Positions 41,560 through 49,735 of a DNA stretch of 64,000 nt are shown piece after piece. This DNA is from Lodderomyces elongisporus (Eukaryota; Ascomycota; Pichiomycetes; Serinales; Debaryomycetaceae): the NCBI RefSeq assembly GCF_030384665.1, contig NC_083673.1, positions 1,001,501-1,065,500 of the forward strand. The letters are read 5' to 3'. A model generated the notes under the pieces. The model saw only the letters and a program-made list of their open reading frames with translations. It was not told where the DNA came from and ran no database searches. A program made the position numbers and the translations under genes. The number at the start of each line of letters is the position of its first letter. Within the stretch, counting starts at the first letter, position 1.

Positions 41560-41564
41560 TCCAT

Positions 41565-44099
41565 TCAACGACCCTGTGCAGATTTTTTAATCTGGAACTT
41601 GGCTAAAATAGGAACATGATCTGATGGGAAGTTTGCATCTGGAAACCCAATACAGTTCGACGCATACTCTTCATCAACTTTACCAAGGAGACCTTTGACA
41701 CCTAATGTTGACGTTGAATACCATATATAATCAATATTATCAGTAAACGCTGGTGTAAGATTCGTAAATGGTAATTCACCAACTGGCTCATATGCCGACT
41801 TTAACTTGAACGGATGGTGGAAACCCGACTCGGTGAATTTGCCATAATCTCTATCAGCCATGTCCTCGTGACTTTGTGAGGAGCCCGTGGAGAATAATTG
41901 ATATACGGCAGATTCCTTAACCGAGTTAAAATCACCGCAAATGACGAGGGATGAGTTCTTCACTTCCTCCATTGACGAGGTATGCTGGTATCTCTTGATT
42001 ATACCCTGCAACTCTTCCAAAAGTATACCAATCTGTAAAGTCTTGACATCATTGAATGCTGGATCCCAATGTAAATGTGTATTGACAAAACATATTTTTT
42101 CACCAGTCTCCTTGTGTTGTAAATACGAGATTAGTGCCACATTATCTTTATTCATAAATCGATTAAAAATATCCTTTGTCTTTTTGTACTTCTCGGAACC
42201 CATGCAAACACTATTGTATTCAAAGTTTTGTTTATGCACCAATGTAAATTTGTCCACCTTGTAAAAAGTTGCACAACCGTCAACTTTCTTTGAGTCGTTT
42301 TCATTCATGGTTTTAGACCTGGTCTTGTTAAGAAACAAACCTTTGTAACCTTTTTGTGACAAAAGCGGGAGCCAAAATTCTGTAAATGTTCTAGTTTCAA
42401 CTTCTTGCATACATATAATATCTGTGCCATACTGCAAAATCTCCTTCTCCAATGCATTTCTACGATACTCCCAATTCAAAGCCCAAGATGGGGTGAACTT
42501 GTACATCTTAGGTGTGGCATAATGCTGACATAATGTATTGTACGAAAGCATGGTGAACAGATTGGAAGAAGAGTCATTATCCTGTTGGTTATACACCTCG
42601 TGTGAATCCACAATTTCTCCATCATCCTCCACCTTCAACCACGGTCTTGGCTTTGGTGTCTTTAGCGTAGTTTGCTGGTCTCTCAAAGTAGCAATGAGTT
42701 CCTTTGTTCCCTTTTCGGCAATTATGTTCGCAATTTTCATGTCTATTGGATTTCCTTCAATCCCCAAGAACAAAAGTTCAATCAAATTACCAAACGAGTT
42801 GGGTAAGGTTTTTATATTATTGTCAAACAAGTAGAGAAATCTTATATTAAAACAAAGCCCAAGCTCGGAAGGAAGTTCGCTGATTTTGTTATTTGACAAG
42901 TCAAGAACTCTTAAACTTCTCAATTTACTAATAGCTGGTGGCACCGATGTCAACTTGTTATTGTTCAAGTATAAGGATTCAAGAAAATCATAGTGAAACA
43001 AATTGGGTGAGAGCTGAACTAAGCCTTGACCACTTAGATCCAATTGACACCACAATTGCCTACCTTTAGTCTTTAATCTCATACGCTGTTCCTCCATTGA
43101 GTCTTCGTCTAATTCCTGCGATACCTTCTTGTTATGTAGTAGTGCAGAGTTTGATGCAAGTGGTGTATCGCTATTGGCCAGGCTACTTCTTTTTTGTCGT
43201 TCCTCCTCCTCTTCCGCACTTGCAATCATTGCTCTGGTGGCCTCGACCAAACTTATAGACTTGGTATCGCTATATGGATTCTTCAATTTGCGTGAGTTTG
43301 AGGCATATTGCCTAGCGTATGAATGCGGTATTTTTGTAGCTCGTGATATCTGGCATAGCTGTTCTTGATGTTGCCAATAGATCGTATTTGGTGTATCCAC
43401 CATCAAATTATTGGCGAGACCATTAGGGATGTTATTTTTCAAGTTCACTGTTGGCAATTGACCAGCTTGCATCTGCAATTGCTGTTGAAGCTGTTGCTGC
43501 TGTTGTTGTTGCTGTTGCTGCGAAAGATGTGAGAGCTGAGAGAGTTGCTTTTGTTGTTGTAATTGTGGTGGCTGCTGCTGCTGCTGTTGTTGTTGCTGCT
43601 GGCCAAAGAATGGTTGTTGAAGATGTGGGAGTTGGCGCGACAAAGGATTTGACTGGTATGGCTGCTGCTGCTGCTGCTGTTGTTGTTGTTGTTGTTGTTG
43701 TTGTTGCTGTAACTGCAGGATCCCGCCAATCAATGAATGTGCCGTTGCATTCAGTTGGTTGCTTTGGTTATGCAGAAATTGCGGAAAAAACTGTTGCTGT
43801 TGGTTTTGTGCTTGTGGCTGTGGCTGTTGCTGTTGCAAAGACGATTGATTTCTTTGAAAGTTGTTTGGAAACAAGTTTTGGTTTAAACCATCATTGAAGA
43901 TCTCGTTCGGTTGAAAGCCTGCTCCCAATCCAGTTCCTCCCGTGTTTTGTGGCTGCTGTTGCTGAGAAGAGTTTTGCAGTTGTTGTAAATTGGACTGGCC
44001 CTGGTGAAGTTGTTGCAACAATATTTGTTGAGCTTGCAAATTAGACTGTGGTTGGCCCTGGACTTGTGATGAGTGCTGAAACTTGTTCCCTAAATTCAT
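41565..44099 (-). CDS. CCR4: CCR4 poly(A) deadenylase
   Basis: 844-residue catalytic subunit of the CCR4-NOT deadenylase, which shortens mRNA poly(A) tails in the cytoplasm. The first 240 residues are Gln-rich with several homopolymeric runs. Leucine-rich repeats (about 365-460, e.g. LRVLDLSNNKISELPSEL) bind the Caf1/Pop2 partner. The C-terminal exonuclease-endonuclease-phosphatase domain (about 518-840) has the metal-binding Glu in CMQEVE (about 562), the NTH motif, the Asp in GDFNS (about 718) and the SDHVPI histidine (about 826). All catalytic positions are present. NOT5 of the same complex is also in this window, and a related nuclease gene lies 743 bp upstream on the same strand. Confidence 0.97.
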   Translation of the reverse strand: MNLGNKFQHSSQVQGQPQSNLQAQQILLQQLHQGQSNLQQLQNSSQQQQPQNTGGTGLGAGFQPNEIFNDGLNQNLFPNNFQRNQSSLQQQQPQPQAQNQQQQFFPQFLHNQSNQLNATAHSLIGGILQLQQQQQQQQQQQQQQQQPYQSNPLSRQLPHLQQPFFGQQQQQQQQQQPPQLQQQKQLSQLSHLSQQQQQQQQQQLQQQLQMQAGQLPTVNLKNNIPNGLANNLMVDTPNTIYWQHQEQLCQISRATKIPHSYARQYASNSRKLKNPYSDTKSISLVEATRAMIASAEEEEERQKRSSLANSDTPLASNSALLHNKKVSQELDEDSMEEQRMRLKTKGRQLWCQLDLSGQGLVQLSPNLFHYDFLESLYLNNNKLTSVPPAISKLRSLRVLDLSNNKISELPSELGLCFNIRFLYLFDNNIKTLPNSFGNLIELLFLGIEGNPIDMKIANIIAEKGTKELIATLRDQQTTLKTPKPRPWLKVEDDGEIVDSHEVYNQQDNDSSSNLFTMLSYNTLCQHYATPKMYKFTPSWALNWEYRRNALEKEILQYGTDIICMQEVETRTFTEFWLPLLSQKGYKGLFLNKTRSKTMNENDSKKVDGCATFYKVDKFTLVHKQNFEYNSVCMGSEKYKKTKDIFNRFMNKDNVALISYLQHKETGEKICFVNTHLHWDPAFNDVKTLQIGILLEELQGIIKRYQHTSSMEEVKNSSLVICGDFNSVKESAVYQLFSTGSSQSHEDMADRDYGKFTESGFHHPFKLKSAYEPVGELPFTNLTPAFTDNIDYIWYSTSTLGVKGLLGKVDEEYASNCIGFPDANFPSDHVPILAKFQIKKSAQGR

Positions 44100-44842
44100 G
44101 TTTCTCTTTGATCTCTATTCTTTATCTGATGGCTTATGGACTATGGCTTATCACAATGGCAATGATAGAGCAATTACCTTTTCCACAAATTGTCTCTATT
44201 CAAAGCCGATCCAGCTAAATCTCTAAGCTTGTTTTGTTAAGCTGTTTGTAAGTTTGTTGGTTTGTTGTTGGTATGCTCTTGTCTTTCTTATTTGCGATGA
44301 AATCAGCACCTATTGCGACAAAAGCGATGGAATGAGAAAACAAAACAAAGTTTGAAATGAGCTGCTGGAAAATCCAATGCCCCAAAGAATAAAATAAATA
44401 AATAAATAAAAAACAAAAGGAAAAGAAACCAAAAGGATTAATGAAAAGAAGAAGAAAATTTGATTGTAAAAACGTGATTAAATTCTATTTCTTTCGATAC
44501 GTCTTGATTTGTATTGTTGTTTTTGTTGTTGTTGTTGTTTATTATTTTTAGTGTTGAATTTTACTCTTTAAAACTGTATTTTGCTGATTCTTTGATCACT
44601 TCGGAATTTTTTCGATCGTTGAGAGTGAGGGAAAGAGAGAAAGAGATTGTGTGTGTGTGTGTGTGTTTATGTTGATGTATCTATTTGTATGTGAGAAATG
44701 GAAGCTGTGTTGATGATGGGAGAAAATTCTACAAACGCACACGACCCACGTCTCGATGTCGCCTCATACAAACATATATACAAACATATATACAAACATA
44801 TATATATTGCTCTATAAATTCTTATTACAATTCCTTCACATG
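44100..44842. other. CCR4 upstream region
   Basis: Between the anchored nuclease gene and CCR4, both minus. Contains TG repeats (44650-44666) and a 12-bp repeat ACAAACATATAT x 3 (44769-44805) close to the stop of the upstream gene. No gene seen. Confidence 0.6.
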
Positions 44843-46231
44843 TTAGTATCGGTAACTTACCTCTGCAGCTATTGGGATATGGTCTGATGGGAATTGGTCG
44901 TTGGGGAACCCTCTAACTGGTAGGTTTTTGCAATAATCATTGTCTACCCCGCTTATCACTTTGTGCACATGAATATTTTCACTAACAAAAATGTGATCTA
45001 GGACATCAGCAAATGATGGTGCAAAACTGGTGAAATTGAGCATATTAGTATCCTTTAATGTTTGGTAAGCACTTGATAGGTTGAATGGACTTTGAATTTT
45101 GCCATTGTGATCAATAAGTGCGTTGCCTAATCCATAATTTTTACCTGAAAATGATTTTGCAGTTGTAAAATCAACTAGACCTTCGCTCAATAGTCGGTAG
45201 ACATCTGAATTGAAGTTTGAATTTAGGTCCCCTAAAAAGATTACTGAAGCGTCTTTGTAGTTTTCCTTGATGTAATTTTTCAATTCAGCTAAAAGTAATT
45301 TTGTTTGAAGGACCTTGACATCATTGAACTGGGGTGACCAGTATAGATGAGTGTTTGTCACATAAACAATCTTGTCTGTATATTTGTCGTGTAATTTAAG
45401 TATAAGAGCCACGGTGTTTCTCGGTAGTAATCTCGATACAAAGTCCTTTGTGAATTGGAATTTTGTTTGGTGTTTCATCACTAGCTTTGCAAAGTTGATC
45501 TTTCTTTCATCCAAAACTTGAAACCTTTTGGTGTTGATAAAAATCCCCACTCCGTCAATTTTTTCGCTGCTCCTTGACTGGTTTATAGATGATTTTTGGA
45601 TAAAGAAGCTTTCGTACTCACTCGTGGGAAACAGTTTGCTCCAGAATTTTTTGTATAGGAAATATTCCATTTCCTGAAAGCACATGATATCACAATTCAT
45701 TTGCTTAATAGTTTTGTTGATTAATGGAAATCGGTAACTGTCCCAATCGAGGTATTCTTGGGGTAGTGATTGGTAGACATGTGGCCACATATAATGTCGT
45801 AGTAACAAATTGTATGACATAACGGAAAACCTCAGCTTCTCGTCGTGAGCATCATGGTCACCGTGTCTATTTTTGGTATCAACATTTATGTTGATGTTGA
45901 TGTCGATATCAATGTTGGGGTCGTCTTTATTCTGTTGTTTCTCAACATCGACATTAATCCATCTTCTGTATTTCATTGCGTCATAGTCTTCAAAGGTCAT
46001 TGGTGTGTTTGTATTGTCAACGATAATGCCTGAGTGGTGCGAGTGGCCTGATACTGTTTTGAATGCAAAGGTATTGATAAACTTGCGGAATTGGTGGTTT
46101 AATGCAAATTGCGTGCTGGTGGTGGTGGTGGTGGTGGTGATGCTGCTGCAGGAAAAACTATTACATATACTACTACCAATACTATTAATAAACCCGATAC
46201 TACCACCCAGACGCAAAATCAATAGTATCAT
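44843..46231 (-). CDS. Membrane-anchored CCR4-like EEP nuclease (start uncertain)
   Basis: EEP-family nuclease related to CCR4 but without the Q-rich and LRR parts. Catalytic motifs are all kept: CFQEMEY, VTNTHLYWSPQFNDVK, GDLNSN and FPSDHIPIA. The first in-frame ATG (46231) gives 462 residues starting MILLILRLGG, a hydrophobic N-terminus. Codons upstream of it stay in frame without a stop or ATG to at least 46438 and would add YWFVIGSCACVL, completing a transmembrane anchor, so the true start may come from a spliced first exon: a long T-tract followed by ATTCACAG (ending at 46328) is a good 3' splice site. An acidic Asp-Ile-Asn repeat precedes the catalytic domain. Substrate and location are unknown. 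It lies just upstream of CCR4 in the same orientation, suggesting an old tandem duplication. Confidence 0.8.
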   Translation of the reverse strand: MILLILRLGGSIGFINSIGSSICNSFSCSSITTTTTTTSTQFALNHQFRKFINTFAFKTVSGHSHHSGIIVDNTNTPMTFEDYDAMKYRRWINVDVEKQQNKDDPNIDIDINININVDTKNRHGDHDAHDEKLRFSVMSYNLLLRHYMWPHVYQSLPQEYLDWDSYRFPLINKTIKQMNCDIMCFQEMEYFLYKKFWSKLFPTSEYESFFIQKSSINQSRSSEKIDGVGIFINTKRFQVLDERKINFAKLVMKHQTKFQFTKDFVSRLLPRNTVALILKLHDKYTDKIVYVTNTHLYWSPQFNDVKVLQTKLLLAELKNYIKENYKDASVIFLGDLNSNFNSDVYRLLSEGLVDFTTAKSFSGKNYGLGNALIDHNGKIQSPFNLSSAYQTLKDTNMLNFTSFAPSFADVLDHIFVSENIHVHKVISGVDNDYCKNLPVRGFPNDQFPSDHIPIAAEVSYRY

Positions 46232-46738
46232 CGACACGAGCACGCAAGCACAACTTCCAATAACAAACCAGTACTTTTTTGTGGAGAAGGATAACAACTT
46301 GTGCTGAGTTTTTAATACTTTGAAGACCTGTGAATGATAAAAGTAAAAAAAAAAATAAAAAAATAAAAAAAAAAAAAAAAACAGAATAAGAAAAAGAAAA
46401 AGAAAAAAAGAAAAAAGAAAGAAAGCAAAAAGGAAGAAGAAGTTGGTTTATTCCTAATCAAGTTTTTCTTTATATTCTGTTGTTAGTTTGTGCTTATGGT
46501 TTTTTGGCTTTGGCTTTGAGTTTGACTTTGAATGTTGGTTTCGTTTTTGCTGTTGTTAAAACTTTGGTGCGCTTAGTTGCTTCTCTTGACGTAATTGTAG
46601 TATAAAAAAGGATTATTTCCTCCTAAATTGCCGAAAACGTGTGGGCAAAAAGAAGAAGCACAAGATTTATGCATAGCCACCAAAAAAACAAAAAATAAAG
46701 GCTAAACAATTAATGCTATTATTAATGCGAATGTTGTT

Positions 46739-46815
46739 GAATGGTTAATCAATGAATGGTTAGTTAATAAATGGTTGATTGATAAATGGATGATTGATAA
46801 ATGGTTGATTGAATA
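46739..46815. repeat. 15-bp minisatellite AAATGGTTGATTGAT x 5
   Basis: Five imperfect 15-bp copies. The third to fifth are the most regular. Located about 440-520 bp upstream of the extended start of the anchored nuclease gene. Confidence 0.8.
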
Positions 46816-47984
46816 ATCACATGTGCGTTGGGAACTATATTACACGTCAAGGATTCAAAGAGGAAAAGAAGATGATTGTTATGTAAATATATATATATGA
46901 AAAATAAAATAAAAAAATTTTTTTAAAAGAACAATTAGATTTGTGGGTGAACTTGTACCTTCTATATCCTCACTTACACTACCACCATCTCCCCAATTTC
47001 TTACTTTTTTTTTTTATTTTTATATTTCTCCACCAATCGTCTATCAACACAGAGGCTTTGTCACGTGAGTGTATTTGTAATTACTTTGGAGCACTATTTG
47101 GTGCAACTTTATCAGTACGAAAAAAAAAGTGTAATGTTTTCTCTCAAGCTTTTTTTGTTTTTTACACAACGTTCAAGAAATGAGTAGCAGAAGCAGCTGT
47201 TAGATGTGATTATTAATATGAATGTCCTGTATCAACATGTTACAATTTTGTATTTTGCTTTAGTCTACTCCTCTCTCTTTGAAGTTTGTGAATTTTTTTT
47301 TTCTTTACTTTTTTTACTTTTTTTTGTCGGGAAATGAAGCAAAGAAGGATATTCAAGTAAAGATAACAACTAGAGTGCAAATTTTTGTTTTCTAAAAAGA
47401 ATGGAGAACAAAAGAAAGAGCAAAATAAAGATTGGTAATGTCGAGAGGCACATACTTGTATTTATGTTTACATTAATATAGATGGGCTTTTTTTCTAGGA
47501 GGATTTTTCATAAAGTCATCTAAATGCACGGGTTTTAACATAAAAAAAATGATTAACCCCATTCCTGCCAAAGGCTTAGTCAACAGGGTTTCATCATTGA
47601 GGTTCCTTGCATTCTGTCATCCAGAATACCGTTTCTTGCCTTGACTTGACTTGACTTGACTTCTGCCACTTTGTTCTCTCACTTTGAATTTCTTATGTAT
47701 ATCTTTTTTTTTCTTCTTCTCTTTTCTTTTCAAGGAATTTATTCACTTCTTTTCTTCGTTTGCTTTTGGGGCGGTTTTTTTTTCTTTTTCTTTTTGTTTT
47801 GTTTTTTGATGAGATAAATACTTTGATTTTGTGGCTCAGAATTTGGGGGAGAAAAAAAAGGCATTTGTGATAAATGGGTTGTAGTGCACTAAGCAACAAA
47901 ATGATACAAACGCGTCTCAGTATTCCTAATAGAGTATAATTATAGCTTGTTCCACATTTTGTTGAAAATGAAACAAATAATGAA

Positions 47985-47987
47985 AGA

Positions 47988-48027
<40 letters not shown>

Positions 48028-48040
48028 AAAGACAGAAGAA
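47985..48040. repeat. 7-bp minisatellite AGAAGAC x 8
   Basis: Eight tandem copies, the seventh reading AAAAGAC, in the middle of the gene-free interval. Confidence 0.88.
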
Positions 48041-49663
48041 CAGGAATAGGAACAAGAATATGATGATGGTGCCGATGATGAGTATCCTGGCAGTAGATGG
48101 ATATTCTCAGCAGAATCTTTACACTGTGTCACCTGTTGTTGCAGAGAGTAAGAGATGCGAAGCAAAACAGAAGCTGCAACAAGTAGGCGATAATAATTAA
48201 CAACAGTCTGTGACAATGTTCTGACAGAGAACCCTTGGGATTCTTTCTCCCCCCTTTCCCCCCTCCCCTCCCCTCCTCCTCATAACATCGTAACCTTCTC
48301 TCGAATGAACTGTATGCTATCGTTAATGTGAAATTTCTCTTTTTGTACCCCCACCATCTCTATCTCTATCTCCTGTCCTCTCCTCCCACTCCTCCCTCCA
48401 ACTTATTTTGCATTAACACTTCCACATTCCTCTCAATTATGAACTCCAATCCTTTTTACACATAAAAATATTGTTTTCTGTTTTTTTATTTAATTTAAAT
48501 TTATTTTTTTTATTTTATTTTATTTTCTATTTTCTATTTTCTATCTTTTCTGTCTTTGTGGTTGAAAGAACAATAAGGTTTTACACGAACATCACCAATT
48601 TGTGTGCTCATGGCATGCCCATCCCACCAATCTGCCCCCCCTTTCAGAGCAAAACACATACCCACCCACCCACACACATGTATATATACATATATACATA
48701 TGTATTAAAGAGAATGTGAGAGAAACAAAAAAAAACAACCGAGAAACGGCTCTTTTGTGAATACTCAAATGGTTGGCGAATTTTCACAAACTTGTACAAT
48801 AGTGTTGAGCGAGGGTGAGTGTGAGTGTGAGTGTGAGTGTGAAACATAGAGTCTACTTTTGTTTTCAACAAATGTTTCAATATACTACAGAATTATTGAG
48901 TAATTGAAACAGATGAACAACTAAGGCGAGGTAGAGAAGTAGTAGTCGTTCATGTACAGAGAGATGGAAGAGCTAAAAGTGCTAGAGAAAAATAAAATAA
49001 AATATTCTATTCTTCCTTTTATGTAGAAACCAAAACGAATATAATAACAACTATAAACACTCGTCTTACATACTCTTCAAAACAACTTCAAAGTTGTATA
49101 AATAATATATATATACATGCTGAGAAGAGATGTACAAACTGTAAATAGAAAATATAAAATATAATAAATAAAAATAAAAATCAACAAAAAAAAAACCCGT
49201 CACTTACCAGCGTACCAGCTTACCGCAACACAAAAGGACCTTTATGAGAAACAAAGTCTAATACCAAATTGAATAATATTTTTTTTTTCTTTTTTTTGAA
49301 TACAGTTCCTAATTGCATTATAGCTATAGTATATTGGTTCAAAATACACACATATACAAATACAAATACAAATACATATTGATATATTTACATACATTAA
49401 ATACTATCAGTGCTAATTTCTTGAGACTTAGACGAGTAATTTTTCTTTTTCTTCTTTCTTACAACTCAATATATCCACCAAAATTACATCAACAGTACCT
49501 AAGACATTCCTTTATCTGTTTTATTTTTTTGGTTTCCACAAGAAGAGGTTATCACCAATCCGATTACATTACCTTGTAATTTCAAACTCAGATTCAAATT
49601 TAGATTTAGACTTTGACATTTACTGCGTTTGCTAGACCACCAACACTACTTCTACCACGACAA

Positions 49664-49715
49664 CAACAACTAGTACAACAACTAGTACAACAACTAGTAC
49701 AACAACAACTAGTAC
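49664..49715. repeat. ACTAGTACAACA repeats in the CLA4 leader
   Basis: ACTAGT recurs at 49669, 49681, 49693 and 49708 (spacing 12, 12 and 15 bp) separated by CAA-rich units, ending 20 bp before the CLA4 ATG. The sequence is G-poor, as in unstructured yeast 5' leaders. Confidence 0.85.
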
Positions 49716-49735
49716 ACTACCACCATTAAGAAAAT

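Larger units (their letters stand above)
40885..41564. other. Phosphomutase promoter / CCR4 3' region
   Basis: Contains a 23-A run (41274-41296), the palindrome cluster at 41328-41378, and a CACT tetranucleotide array at 41529-41559 next to the CCR4 stop. GC content at 41160-41260 and 41305-41380 is above the intergenic average. No gene recognised. Confidence 0.55.
46298..49735. other. 3.4-kb gene-free interval between divergent genes
   Basis: The longest interval without a recognisable gene. From left: a poly-A/purine block (46342-46440), a 15-bp minisatellite (46739-46815), CACGTG at 47062-47067, a GC-richer island (47560-47640) with a 6-bp hairpin, TTGAC pentamers (47638-47663), AGAAGAC heptamers (47985-48040), a pyrimidine-rich block (48245-48280), GAGTGT hexamers (48810-48841) and ACTAGTACAACA units at the CLA4 end. 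No tRNA promoter boxes were seen. It probably serves as the CLA4 promoter, perhaps with a non-coding RNA. Confidence 0.55.

Noticed and set aside
46530..46650. Minus-strand 39-codon Lys/Thr-rich frame
   Set aside because: Produced by a TTTGGC-type hexamer repeat on the plus strand; no start codon.
46298..49735. Centromere candidate
   Set aside because: Although ORF-free and long, I saw no large inverted repeat or other centromere hallmark; position alone is not enough.
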